Positions 50,049 to 58,158 of a stretch of DNA of 64,000 bases are shown in pieces. The number at the start of each line of letters is the position of its first letter. The stretch's first letter is position 1. Below the pieces are notes generated by a model. The model had not been told where the DNA came from and ran no database searches. It saw only the letters and a program-made list of their open reading frames with translations. The position numbers and the translations under genes are program-made. The DNA is taken from assembly GCA_934402055.1 (NCBI GenBank), contig CAKRTC010000007.1, positions 5,304-69,303 on the forward strand, written 5' to 3'. Source of the stretch: an uncultured Lachnospiraceae bacterium. GTDB lineage: Bacteria; Bacillota; Clostridia; Lachnospirales; Lachnospiraceae.

Positions 50049-50291
50049 TTATCTCCTTGCCTCTAAGTTTTCCATTTCAGAAATGCAGTTTGACGGTATC
50101 AGCTCATAAGCTGCCGCCTCTATTTCTGTAAGCGCCTCTTTGTACTCAATGTATCCCCACGCCTGCCGTGCTATCTCTGGTACGTTCTGCCGTTCCTCAA
50201 AATTTTCTATATGTAAAATCTCGTTTCCCTGCGGCTTTGGAAATGTTCCCAGTGATAACGGGCGTAAAGGGCTGTAATATCTGTGGTTCAT
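50049..50291 (-). CDS. 80-aa early protein, function unknown
   Basis: MNHRYYSPLRPLSLGTFPKP start with FEERQNVPEIARQAWGYIEY; overlaps the 50288 gene by 4 bp. A recurring small phage protein type, no function known to me. Confidence 0.65.
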   Translation of the reverse strand: MNHRYYSPLRPLSLGTFPKPQGNEILHIENFEERQNVPEIARQAWGYIEYKEALTEIEAAAYELIPSNCISEMENLEARR

Positions 50292-50647
50292 TCTCTCGCC
50301 CCGCTTTCCTCTTTATGTTCTTGGTAGCCCTCTAAGTATCCTATTGCCTCTACGTCAATGTCCTTGCCGTCCTTACCGTCGTTGTTTATCCGAATTTTTC
50401 CGTAGTAGGCATAAATACAGCAGCCGTCATAGTCGTATACTCTTATGCTGCCCTCTGCGGCTGCCTCTGGTGTTTCAATAACCAGCGGCTCTGCCTGCTG
50501 CATCTGCGCTGCTACCTGTTCGTCTGTTACTGGCTCGCTGTTCTTTCCTCTACACCATATAGCCAGCATAAACAAGATAATTGCCAGCACGCCTGCTGCT
50601 ATAATGGCTACGCACTGTATCAGTTTCTTAACTGTCTGTCGTTTCAT
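50288..50647 (-). CDS. 119-aa membrane-anchored protein
   Basis: ATG at 50647 (MKRQTVKKLIQCVAIIAAG) preferred over upstream codons that overlap the 50628 gene. One membrane helix (residues 10-31), then an acidic linker and a small beta domain (SIRVYDYDGCCIYAYYG). Function unknown. Confidence 0.65.
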   Translation of the reverse strand: MKRQTVKKLIQCVAIIAAGVLAIILFMLAIWCRGKNSEPVTDEQVAAQMQQAEPLVIETPEAAAEGSIRVYDYDGCCIYAYYGKIRINNDGKDGKDIDVEAIGYLEGYQEHKEESGARE

Positions 50648-50906
50648 TATCCTTTTTACCTTTCTGCTTTTCCTGCTCTTCCTCTGCGCACCGTATAAAC
50701 GCCTCAATGTTGGCAATTTTCTTGTTATGTGTGTTAATAGCTTTTTTGGCTTTTTCATACAGCCAATACCATTGCGCAATTTCCTTATTTTCTTTCTCTT
50801 TCTGTAAATCCCTTTTTGCTTTTTCTATTGCATCTTTCAGATTTCCAGAGTATGTAAAATGCCGCATATTTTTTGTTTCTCTGATTTTATAGCTTGCTTT
50901 TCCCAA
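50628..50906 (-). CDS. 92-aa coiled-coil early protein, function unknown
   Basis: Basic and helical: AIEKAKRDLQKEKENKEIA, then KAKKAINTHNKKIANIEAFI. It abuts the XF1762-type gene with no gap. No family recognised. Confidence 0.65.
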   Translation of the reverse strand: MGKASYKIRETKNMRHFTYSGNLKDAIEKAKRDLQKEKENKEIAQWYWLYEKAKKAINTHNKKIANIEAFIRCAEEEQEKQKGKKDNETTDS

Positions 50907-51356
50907 TTACTCGCCCCCTTTTTCTACCTCAAAACGTAATTTCATTTGTGCCGGGTACAAATCTACCTTTGGTGCGCTGCGCCCGTTCCAGCGTTTCCCG
51001 CCGCACTCTCCTACACATTTCCAGCCAGCCGCTTTAAGACTGCTGCCTGTTTCAGATACTAAAATATAAGTAATCAGTTTTTTGTATCCTAAATTTCTTG
51101 CCGCTCTCCATGCTGCCGAATACAAAAAACTGCACGCATTTCTTGTACCGTCTGTGCAAAGTCTATTTACTTCCAGCGTTAGCCCGTTATCCAAATATCT
51201 GCTTACTGGTCTACCCACAATAGCCACGCCTACTATTTTCTCTCCGTCGCTTGCCGCAATGCTGAATTTATGCCCCACTACTGGCTTATGGTGTCTATGG
51301 TATCTCTCAACAAAAGCATTAGCCTCTTTTAACGTAATTGGTACTAATTCAAGCAT
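50907..51356 (-). CDS. XF1762-family protein (GNAT-like)
   Basis: 149 aa. NAFVERYHRHHKPVVGHKFSI and GRPVSRYLDNGLTLEVNRLCTDGTRNACS match the XF1762-type phage protein family, which has an acetyltransferase-like fold. Substrate and role are unknown; a possible modification function has not been shown as far as I know. Confidence 0.82.
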   Translation of the reverse strand: MLELVPITLKEANAFVERYHRHHKPVVGHKFSIAASDGEKIVGVAIVGRPVSRYLDNGLTLEVNRLCTDGTRNACSFLYSAAWRAARNLGYKKLITYILVSETGSSLKAAGWKCVGECGGKRWNGRSAPKVDLYPAQMKLRFEVEKGGE

Positions 51357-51800
51357 TTACTGCCGCCTCTCTTCCGTAGCAAAATAGTAGTTATCTACTA
51401 TCAGCATTTTTTTACTGAAAAGACACATAAGCCCCAGCGGTACGGTAATAACCGCTATTGTTATGTCGCCCTCTGTCGCCCATACTGCCAGCACGGTAAC
51501 TGCCAGCATTGCAAGCCCGTAGGCTTTCTGCTTAATGAAATACCAGCGGCGGGCTTTCTTTGCCTGCTCCCGCTGCCGCCTCTGCTCTTTTTTCTTACGC
51601 ATATCTGCTATGGCATCTGCATAGCCTCTCTGGTATGCGTCCTCTACTATCAATGCCTCTGCTGCCATTCTCTGCCTCTCTTCCTTTCGGCGGCGCTCTC
51701 TGTCTTTCCATGTGTGCCGCTCTCCTGTTCTGGCGTTTGGTTTTACCGTGCGGGCTGCTTTTCGCATTAAAAAGCAACTGAAAACCTGTTGACTGTCCAC
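51357..51800 (-). CDS. 147-aa membrane protein with basic N-terminus
   Basis: GTG start at 51800; ATG at 51767 is an alternative. Residues 15-95 are Arg/Lys/Glu-rich and helical (RERRRKEERQRMAAEAL), followed by two hydrophobic helices (about 98-113 and 117-130). Function unknown. Confidence 0.6.
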   Translation of the reverse strand: MDSQQVFSCFLMRKAARTVKPNARTGERHTWKDRERRRKEERQRMAAEALIVEDAYQRGYADAIADMRKKKEQRRQREQAKKARRWYFIKQKAYGLAMLAVTVLAVWATEGDITIAVITVPLGLMCLFSKKMLIVDNYYFATEERRQ

Positions 51801-51904
51801 ATACTTTCTGGCTGGTATGACCGCCGCTATTTTTCCACGGTATACAGATTGCAGCTATTAGCCTGCTGCCCTCTGCCGCAGGCTCGCCATGCCTGCTACG
51901 CAAT

Positions 51905-51978
51905 GTGCCGTGTGGGACTTGAACCCACGACTTGCCGCTTATGAGGCGGCTGCTCTAACCAACTGAAACTAACGGCAC
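51905..51978 (-). tRNA. prophage tRNA with anticodon CAU (Met or Ile2)
   Basis: A 74-nt cloverleaf: acceptor GTGCCGT/ACGGCAC (7 bp), D-arm with several G-U pairs, anticodon stem GCCGC/GCGGC with loop CTCATAA (anticodon CAT), T-arm GTGGG/CCCAC with TTCAAGT. CCA is not encoded. CAU may be elongator Met, or Ile if C34 is lysidinylated; the first acceptor pair is G-C, so it is not an initiator tRNA of the C-A type. Confidence 0.92.
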
Positions 51979-51997
51979 TCGTGGCGGCTGCTGCCGC

Positions 51998-52387
51998 CTA
52001 CTCATTAAACAAAAAGCCTTTTTCTATTAAAAACCTTATCCAATCGCAGCCCGTTACGTCGTCCTGCTCAATGAATTTGTAAAAACCCTCTGCGTCCTCT
52101 ATTCCGTATTTCTTTAAAATGTTTCTTGCGTTGTTTGCTGCTGGCGTGGTAAAAACATTCTCTGCGTAAAATGTAGCCTCTATAGTTCCGTAGTTGTTCT
52201 TTCCTGCTGGTGTTCTCATTTCTACTACAACTACATTCCTTTTGCTTTTTCTCCCTACTCCCTTTCTTATTACTACCGCCTCACTGAATAACCAGCCATT
52301 CCAGCCGCTACGCATAGGTGCAAACTGTGTACGTGGCACTTTTACTAAGTCGCCCGCCTGCAATTTGTTAAAATCTACTTTTTTCAT
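51998..52387 (-). CDS. 129-aa early protein, function unknown
   Basis: MKKVDFNKLQAGDLVKVPR start, a beta-rich first half resembling an SH3-like barrel (GDLVKVPRTQFAP, AVVIRKGVGRKSKRNVVVVE), and a helical end. Second gene from the right prophage end. No family recognised. Confidence 0.65.
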   Translation of the reverse strand: MKKVDFNKLQAGDLVKVPRTQFAPMRSGWNGWLFSEAVVIRKGVGRKSKRNVVVVEMRTPAGKNNYGTIEATFYAENVFTTPAANNARNILKKYGIEDAEGFYKFIEQDDVTGCDWIRFLIEKGFLFNE

Positions 52388-52416
52388 GCTCCTTACCTCT
52401 CTTTTGTTTTTCTGGT

Positions 52417-52611
52417 TTATAATGCCTGCTGCCCCGCTGCTGCCGTGTAGGTTTTCAATGTAAGCCCGCAGCGTTTGAACTCTCTATAAATTGTGTCCCT
52501 ATGTGTTCCCAGCGCCTCTGCAATATCGCTTACGCTGCTGCCTTGCTTACTCATAGCCTCTATGGTCTGCCTGTCCTCGTAATGCAGACGCTTGTACTTT
52601 CGTTTCGCCAT
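52417..52611 (-). CDS. 64-aa HTH protein resembling the transposase DNA-binding domain
   Basis: A small protein that is essentially one helix-turn-helix (YEDRQTIEAMSKQGSSVSD, then IAEALGTHRDTIYREFKR). Over about 40 residues it shares 23 identities with residues 9-48 of the IS30-type transposase at 18353 (DR..IEA..K.G.SV..IAE.LG.HR.TIY.E.KR). It has no catalytic domain. It is the first gene at the right end, with a GGAAAGGAG site, and may bind the same end sequences as the transposase. Confidence 0.8.
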   Translation of the reverse strand: MAKRKYKRLHYEDRQTIEAMSKQGSSVSDIAEALGTHRDTIYREFKRCGLTLKTYTAAAGQQAL

Positions 52612-52647
52612 GTTCTATGCTCCTTTCCGTCCTCATTTGCTTTTATG

Positions 52648-52687
52648 GTAAAAAATAAGCGTGTCAGAGTTTTTACGCTCTGCACGC
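52648..52687 (-). terminator. second terminator at the right prophage end
   Basis: GCGTG(-)CAGAG pairs with CTCTG(A)CACGC around CGTAAAAA; the minus-strand tail is TTATTTTTT. It lies directly upstream of the 52417 gene. Confidence 0.75.
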
Positions 52688-52710
52688 TCTTCTTTTCTGC
52701 TGTTTCCTAT

Positions 52711-52756
52711 AAAAAAAGAAAATCGGCAGAGGCTTTATAACCTCTTGTCGATTTTC
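52711..52756 (-). terminator. first terminator at the right prophage end
   Basis: GAAAATCG and CGATTTTC with an inner CAAGAGG/CCTCTG stem, followed on the minus strand by TTTTTTTATAGG. It lies inside the attachment repeat, so by that boundary it is phage DNA, and it now terminates the argGHCJBDF transcript. Confidence 0.85.
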
Positions 52757-52770
52757 ATTCTAAAACTTAT

Positions 52771-52787
52771 CGATTATTAAAAAAAAC
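52771..52787. other. right attachment repeat (attR candidate)
   Basis: CGATTATTAAAAAAAAC, identical to 18179-18195. Eight bases separate it from the argF stop codon, so insertion left argF intact. Confidence 0.75.
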
Positions 52788-52795
52788 GTATATTC

Positions 52796-53779
52796 TTATA
52801 ATGTTGCTGCCATCACAGCCTTAATTGTATGAAAACGATTCTCAGCTTCATCAAATACTATAGACTGAGGTCCTTCAAATACCTCATCTGTCACTTCAAG
52901 CGCATCATATCCGAACTTCTCATGTATCTTTCTTCCGACTGCCGTACCGAGATCATGATAAGCCGGAAGACAATGCATGAATCTGCACTGCGGACCCGCA
53001 TTATCCATGACAGCCTTATTGACCTGGTACGGCATAAGATCCTTTATCCTCTCTGCCCATATCTCCTCAGGCTCGCCCATTGATACCCATACGTCGGTGT
53101 AAATAACATCTGCGTTCTTACTTGCCTCCATGGGATCCTCAATAAATTCGAGGACCGCACCGGTTTCGGCTGCGATGCTGCGGCATTTTTCAACAAGCTC
53201 ACTATTCTGAAAATATTTCTCAGGTGCACATGACACAAAATGTATGCCCATCTTGGCACAGCCTATCATCAGAGAATCACCCATGTTGTATCTTGCATCT
53301 CCCATGTACACAAGCTTTATACCTTCAAGTTTTCCGAAATGCTCTATTATTGTAAGGAAGTCGGCAAGTATCTGAGTAGGATGGTATTCATTGGTAAGCC
53401 CGTTCCATACAGGCACTCCCGAATACTTTGCGAGCTGTTCCACTATCTCCTGTCCGTAGCCTCTGTACTCGATGCCGTCAAACATCCTTCCGAGCACTCT
53501 TGCCGTATCCGGTATAGACTCCTTCTTTCCCATCTGTGAGCTGTCCGAGTCCAGAAATACCGGGTGCATTCCAAGATCTGCCGCAGCTATCTCAAATGAG
53601 CAGCGTGTTCTTGTGGATGTCTTTTCAAAGAGCAGCGCAACATTCTTGCCTTCATGTATCTTATGCAGTATTCCCGCCTTCTTCTTTGCTTTAAGATCGG
53701 CTGCAAGATCGATGAATTCTTTGATTTCATCCGGAGTAAAATCCAGCAGTGTCAGAAAGTTTCTTCCTTTAAGTGACAT
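52796..53779 (-). CDS. argF: ornithine carbamoyltransferase
   Basis: Makes citrulline from ornithine and carbamoyl phosphate. The 327-aa protein has the carbamoyl phosphate motif KTSTRTRCSFE, FDGIEYRGYGQE, and the ornithine-binding HCLPAYHD. Length is typical. Last gene of the arg cluster, immediately before the prophage. Confidence 0.97.
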   Translation of the reverse strand: MSLKGRNFLTLLDFTPDEIKEFIDLAADLKAKKKAGILHKIHEGKNVALLFEKTSTRTRCSFEIAAADLGMHPVFLDSDSSQMGKKESIPDTARVLGRMFDGIEYRGYGQEIVEQLAKYSGVPVWNGLTNEYHPTQILADFLTIIEHFGKLEGIKLVYMGDARYNMGDSLMIGCAKMGIHFVSCAPEKYFQNSELVEKCRSIAAETGAVLEFIEDPMEASKNADVIYTDVWVSMGEPEEIWAERIKDLMPYQVNKAVMDNAGPQCRFMHCLPAYHDLGTAVGRKIHEKFGYDALEVTDEVFEGPQSIVFDEAENRFHTIKAVMAATL

Positions 53780-53821
53780 ATTTCTCTTCCTTATCTCTAT
53801 ACAAATAGCTGCAATGCTTAT

Positions 53822-54982
53822 TTAGCTGCAAGCCTTAACTATCACCTCGGCTGCTTCCTTGAGAAGCGGCATAGGTATATTAAGTGCCGGAAGAAGTCTG
53901 AGCTTATCCTTAGCCGTAAGGCAAAGCACACCGTTCTCCATACACTTATTGAGTACCTCCGACACAGGCTTTTTTGTGGTAAGTCCTATCATAAGTCCCA
54001 TACCGCTTACGGCTGTGATACCCTCAGCCTTTTCAAATGTATCAAACAGGTAGCTGCTCTTTTCCCTTACCTCTTCAAGCAGTTTATCATCTATTCTTTC
54101 AACTATGCTGATTGCAGCCGCACAGCTTACCGGATTACCTCCGAAGGTCGAGCCGTGATCTCCGTAAGAGAAAATATCCTTGAGCTTTTCTCCTAAAAGT
54201 ACCGCTCCTATAGGAAGTCCTCCTGCGATTCCCTTAGCTGTCGAGACAACATCCGGCTGTATTCCGTAGCTCTGATAAGCATACATATATCCGCTTCTGC
54301 CGTTTCCGCTCTGAACCTCGTCTATGATAAGCACTATATCCTGTTCCTTGCAAAGCTTTGCAACGCCCTGTACAAACTCGGCATCCAAAGCCTTGACGCC
54401 GCCCTCACCCTGGATTACCTCCATCATGATGCCTGCGATCTTGTTGTTCTCCACAGCCTTTTTCATTGCCTCGAGATCATTCGCCGGAACATGTATGAAG
54501 CCCGGAGTAAGCGGTTTAAACAGCTCATGAAAATGTTCCTGTCCGGTTGCAGCAAGTGTAGTAAGTGTTCTTCCGTGGAAGCTGTTCTCCAAGGTGATAA
54601 TAGTGTAGGTATCCTCACCCTTTTTCTCGGCTGCATACTTTCTTGCAGCCTTTATCGCTCCCTCATTGGCTTCTGCTCCGGAGTTTCCGAAAAACACCTT
54701 TTTCATGCCGCTCTTTTTGCACAGCAGCTCGGCAAGCTTTGCACAAGGCTCCGTATAGTACAGATTGGACATATGCTGTACCTTAGCTATCTGATCTATG
54801 ACTGCCTGCTGCCATTTCTCATCGGCGATGCCGAAGGCTGTAACTCCGATACCGGAGCCCATATCGATATATCGCTTTCCCTCTGTATCGTAGACCTCTG
54901 AGCCCTTTCCTTTCTCAATAGCTATAGGAAAGCGCTTATAAGTCGAAGCTATATACTCTTTGTCGGTATCAAATACATTCAT
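53822..54982 (-). CDS. argD: acetylornithine aminotransferase
   Basis: A 386-aa PLP enzyme that aminates N-acetylglutamate semialdehyde. VFFGNSGAEANEGAIKAARK, the Asp of LIIDEVQSGNGRSG and the PLP lysine in VVSTAKGIAGGLPIGA are present. Starts 2 bp after the argB stop, so translationally linked to argB. Fold-type I, class III. Confidence 0.96.
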   Translation of the reverse strand: MNVFDTDKEYIASTYKRFPIAIEKGKGSEVYDTEGKRYIDMGSGIGVTAFGIADEKWQQAVIDQIAKVQHMSNLYYTEPCAKLAELLCKKSGMKKVFFGNSGAEANEGAIKAARKYAAEKKGEDTYTIITLENSFHGRTLTTLAATGQEHFHELFKPLTPGFIHVPANDLEAMKKAVENNKIAGIMMEVIQGEGGVKALDAEFVQGVAKLCKEQDIVLIIDEVQSGNGRSGYMYAYQSYGIQPDVVSTAKGIAGGLPIGAVLLGEKLKDIFSYGDHGSTFGGNPVSCAAAISIVERIDDKLLEEVREKSSYLFDTFEKAEGITAVSGMGLMIGLTTKKPVSEVLNKCMENGVLCLTAKDKLRLLPALNIPMPLLKEAAEVIVKACS

Positions 54983-54984
54983 TC

Positions 54985-55878
54985 TTATTCTCCCTTATAA
55001 TACTCAGGCTCGTTCTCACTCAGGATCGCGGTTCCGATACCCTTATCGGTAAATATCTCAAGTAAGAGGCAATGCGGTGTACGCCCGTCCATGATATGAA
55101 CTCTCGAAACTCCGCTTTCCACCGCATCAACACAGTTGTTAAGCTTGGGAAGCATTCCGCCTCCCATGATTCCGCTTGTGATAAGCTGCTTTGCCTCATT
55201 AAGATGAAGCTCCGATATAAGTGAGGACTTGTCGTTAAAATCTCTGTAGACGCCCTCGACATCCGTGAGGAATACAAGCTTCTCTGCCTTTAACGCCTTG
55301 GCTATGGCACATGCCGCATCATCTGCATTTACATTGTAGCTTGTATGCTCGTCATCAAAGCCTATAGGACATATAATAGGAAGGAAATCCTTCTCCAGCA
55401 GATCGAATATGAGCTCCGGATCCACCTCGGTAACATTGCCGACAAAGCCTATATCCTTGCCGTCGGAAAGCTTCTTTTCACATTTTAAGAGAAAACCATC
55501 CTTACCGCTTATGCCCGCTGCCTTTACACCGAGATCTCCGACAAGCTGAACCAGGCTCTTATTGACCTTGTTAAGCACCATCTCTGCTATCTCCATAGTC
55601 TCGGCATCCGTAACTCTGAGCCCGTTTACAAACTCAGGCTTTTTTCCAACCTTGTTTATCCAGCTGCTTATCTCCTTACCGCCTCCGTGCACGATGACAG
55701 GCTTAAATCCGGCAAGCTTAAGGAATACCGCATCCTGAATGACCATACGTTTAAGATTCTCGTCAGCCATAGCCGATCCGCCGTATTTGATCACGATTAT
55801 TTTCTTGTTGAATCTCTGTATATACGGAAGTGCTTCAATAAGCACCTGCGCTTTTTCAAGGCTTGTCAACCCTGTCAT
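54985..55878 (-). CDS. argB: acetylglutamate kinase
   Basis: 297 aa. IVIKYGGSAM and VIVHGGGKEIS at the N-terminus, LVGDLGVKAAGISGKDG, and the ATP-binding FLTDVEGVYRDF and GGGMLPKLNNC. Catalyses the second step of the acetylated pathway. The long form with the N-terminal helix (SLEKAQVLIEALPYI) is often feedback-inhibited by arginine. Confidence 0.97.
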   Translation of the reverse strand: MTGLTSLEKAQVLIEALPYIQRFNKKIIVIKYGGSAMADENLKRMVIQDAVFLKLAGFKPVIVHGGGKEISSWINKVGKKPEFVNGLRVTDAETMEIAEMVLNKVNKSLVQLVGDLGVKAAGISGKDGFLLKCEKKLSDGKDIGFVGNVTEVDPELIFDLLEKDFLPIICPIGFDDEHTSYNVNADDAACAIAKALKAEKLVFLTDVEGVYRDFNDKSSLISELHLNEAKQLITSGIMGGGMLPKLNNCVDAVESGVSRVHIMDGRTPHCLLLEIFTDKGIGTAILSENEPEYYKGE

Positions 55879-55893
55879 TTTCCTGTCCTCCCG

Positions 55894-57108
55894 TCAGCTC
55901 CTGTAATCTCCGTTGATCTTGACATAATCATATGTAAGATCGCAGCCCCATGCTGTTGCCGAACATTCTCCGGAATTAAGTCCTACAAGTATGTCTATAT
56001 CCTTCTCCAGCAATATCTCCTTGGCCTTTTCCTCAGAGAACGGAACACCGGCACCGTTTTTACATACCTCTATAGTTCCTTTATCCGACTTAAAGCTTAC
56101 GTCGATCTTATCAACATCCACATCCGCACCGGAGTATCCGATAGCGCAAAGCACTCTGCCCCAGTTGGCGTCAGCTCCGAACATGGCTGCCTTCAAAAGT
56201 GAAGAGCAGATAACACTCTTTGCAACAGTCTTGGCTGTCTCTTCATCTGCTGCGCCGCTTACCACACACTCAAGCATCTTGGTAGCGCCCTCGCCGTCTC
56301 CGGCAATCATACGGCAAAGCTGCATGGTAACTGTGTTCAGTGCTTCCATGAATACCTTGAAATTATCATCATCCTCAGTGATCTCGGCATTTCCCGCAAG
56401 GCCGTTTGCCATAACTGATACCATATCGTTGGTGGAAGTATCTCCGTCTACAGAGATCATATTGAAGGTCTTGCTTATATCTGTGGAAAGTGCCTTCTTA
56501 AGCATTTTCGGGGAAATGCTTACGTCGGTGGTTATGAATACAAGCATGGTTGCCATATTCGGATGGATCATACCGCTGCCCTTTGCCATACCACCGAGGC
56601 GGCAGCATTTTCCGTCTATCTCAAATTCAACAGCTGCCTGCTTCATTACCGTATCGGTAGTCATGATCGCAGCCGCGGCATCCTCATTGCCGCTTTCCGA
56701 AAGCCCCTCCGCAAGTGCCTTGGTATGATCTGCGATAGGCTTGATATCAAGAGGCTGTCCTATAACTCCGGTAGAAGCTACGATCACGTCATCTGCCTTG
56801 ATACCAAGCTCTGCCGCAAGCAGCTCGCTCATCTTCTCTGCTATCTCGATTCCGTCGGCATTGCAGGTATTGGCATTACCGCTGTTGCAGATCACCGCCT
56901 GAGCGATTCCGTCCTCTATATGCTGCTTAGTCACCTTAAGCGGTGCTCCCTTGACAAGATTTGTTGTATATACCGCAGCCGCACTTGCCGGCTTATCACT
57001 TACTATAAGTGCAAGATCCTTTTTTGTAGTATTGTGACGGATGCCGCAATGCAGTCCGTTTGCCTTAAAGCCCTTTGCGGCACATACGCCGCCGTTTATC
57101 ATCTTCAT
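55894..57108 (-). CDS. argJ: bifunctional glutamate/ornithine acetyltransferase
   Basis: Recycles acetyl groups between ornithine and glutamate; self-cleaves. The 404-aa protein starts at ATG 57108 behind AGGAG (a GTG 9 codons upstream has no good site). The autoproteolysis motif is HPNMATML, with cleavage before Thr, and CNSGNANTCN and MAKGSGMIHP are conserved. Presence of ArgJ explains the absence of argE. Confidence 0.96.
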   Translation of the reverse strand: MKMINGGVCAAKGFKANGLHCGIRHNTTKKDLALIVSDKPASAAAVYTTNLVKGAPLKVTKQHIEDGIAQAVICNSGNANTCNADGIEIAEKMSELLAAELGIKADDVIVASTGVIGQPLDIKPIADHTKALAEGLSESGNEDAAAAIMTTDTVMKQAAVEFEIDGKCCRLGGMAKGSGMIHPNMATMLVFITTDVSISPKMLKKALSTDISKTFNMISVDGDTSTNDMVSVMANGLAGNAEITEDDDNFKVFMEALNTVTMQLCRMIAGDGEGATKMLECVVSGAADEETAKTVAKSVICSSLLKAAMFGADANWGRVLCAIGYSGADVDVDKIDVSFKSDKGTIEVCKNGAGVPFSEEKAKEILLEKDIDILVGLNSGECSATAWGCDLTYDYVKINGDYRS

Positions 57109-57150
57109 GCCGTTCTCTCCTATATAAATATCCACTCGTTTCTATCCTGC

Positions 57151-58080
57151 TCAGACATTAAGTCCCGTGGTCTCTTCTACGCCCATTACTATATTAAGAT
57201 TCTGGATTGCCGCTCCCGAGGCGCCCTTTCCGAGATTGTCGAAAAGTGAGGTAAGCAGTATTCTGTCTTCGTTGCCGCTTACGCTTATCACCATATCATC
57301 TCTGCCGGAGAGCTTGGCTGCCGATATAAAACCACCGTCATCCGCATTTTCCTCAAAATGCACTATCTTGCTCTTGTAGTACTCACGGTATACCTTCTTT
57401 ATATCATCAACACTTCCGTTTAGATCCTTGGCAAATACCGGAACGCTCACCTCCATGCCGCTGTAATAAGCTGCAACTATGGGGCAAAATGCAGGAAGAA
57501 GTTCGATTCCGGTCACAGCCTTCATTTCCTTAAGATGCTTATGCTGCTGAGTGATGCCGTATTGTCTCGGTGCATCAAGCAGCGAGTCTCTGTCCTTATC
57601 CTCATACTCTGCGATCATCTTTTTGCCGCCGCCGGAATAGCCTGTAAGGGAAAATGCACTGAGTGCCGCATCCTTCTTAATCAATCCGGCTCCTACCAGA
57701 GGTTCTATAAGGGAAATGAATCCGCTTGCATGACATCCCGGATTGGCAATACGCTTAGAGCTTCTTATCTCGTCTCTCATCTTTCCGGATCTGAGTTCTG
57801 CAAAGCCATAGGTCCAGCCCTCTGCCGTTCTGTGCGCCGTGGATGTGTCTATGATCACGGTGTCACTTCCCTCGGCAAGCTGAACAGCCTCTTTGGCTGC
57901 CGCATCAGGCAGACAAAGAAACGCAGCATCCGCAGCAAATATCGCTTCTTTTCTCGCCTCGGTGTCCTTACGAAGCTCATCACTCAATATAATAAGCTCG
58001 ATATCTTTTCTGTCTGCAAGACGATCATATATCCTTAAGCCGGTGGTTCCGGCACTTCCGTCAATAAAAACCTTAGTCAT
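57151..58080 (-). CDS. argC: N-acetyl-gamma-glutamyl-phosphate reductase, type 2
   Basis: 309-aa NADPH enzyme for the third pathway step. KVFIDGSAGTTGLRIYDRL is the nucleotide-binding start; the catalytic Cys is in RIANPGCHASGF. The short length and NPGCHASG (instead of NPGCYPT) mark the type 2 ArgC group. It is followed 15-40 bp later by argJ. Confidence 0.95.
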   Translation of the reverse strand: MTKVFIDGSAGTTGLRIYDRLADRKDIELIILSDELRKDTEARKEAIFAADAAFLCLPDAAAKEAVQLAEGSDTVIIDTSTAHRTAEGWTYGFAELRSGKMRDEIRSSKRIANPGCHASGFISLIEPLVGAGLIKKDAALSAFSLTGYSGGGKKMIAEYEDKDRDSLLDAPRQYGITQQHKHLKEMKAVTGIELLPAFCPIVAAYYSGMEVSVPVFAKDLNGSVDDIKKVYREYYKSKIVHFEENADDGGFISAAKLSGRDDMVISVSGNEDRILLTSLFDNLGKGASGAAIQNLNIVMGVEETTGLNV

Positions 58081-58158
58081 TACTATTCATCCCTTATATC
58101 TAAAGTACCATTGTAAGCCTTCGTCTGCCTTAAAGCTTGTCCTTAGTCATTGGTACTT

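Larger units (their letters stand above)
18179..52787. mobile_element. complete prophage carrying a DGR, an HUH Rep and an IS30-type transposase
   Basis: A 34.6-kb element bounded by identical 17-bp repeats. It holds a full HK97-type head module, siphovirus tail, lysis genes, an early region and a repressor, with all protein genes on the minus strand. No reading frame in the morphogenesis or lysis modules is visibly broken, so it may be functional. It lacks any recognisable tyrosine or serine integrase; a DDE transposase occupies the left end. The insertion lies between argF and the 17219 gene and disrupts neither reading frame. Confidence 0.9.

Noticed and set aside
43550..52387. A defence island (restriction-modification, toxin-antitoxin, abortive infection) in the prophage early region
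   Set aside because: No methyltransferase, restriction nuclease, toxin pair or other known defence domain could be recognised; VRR-NUC and HNH proteins here are typical phage genes.
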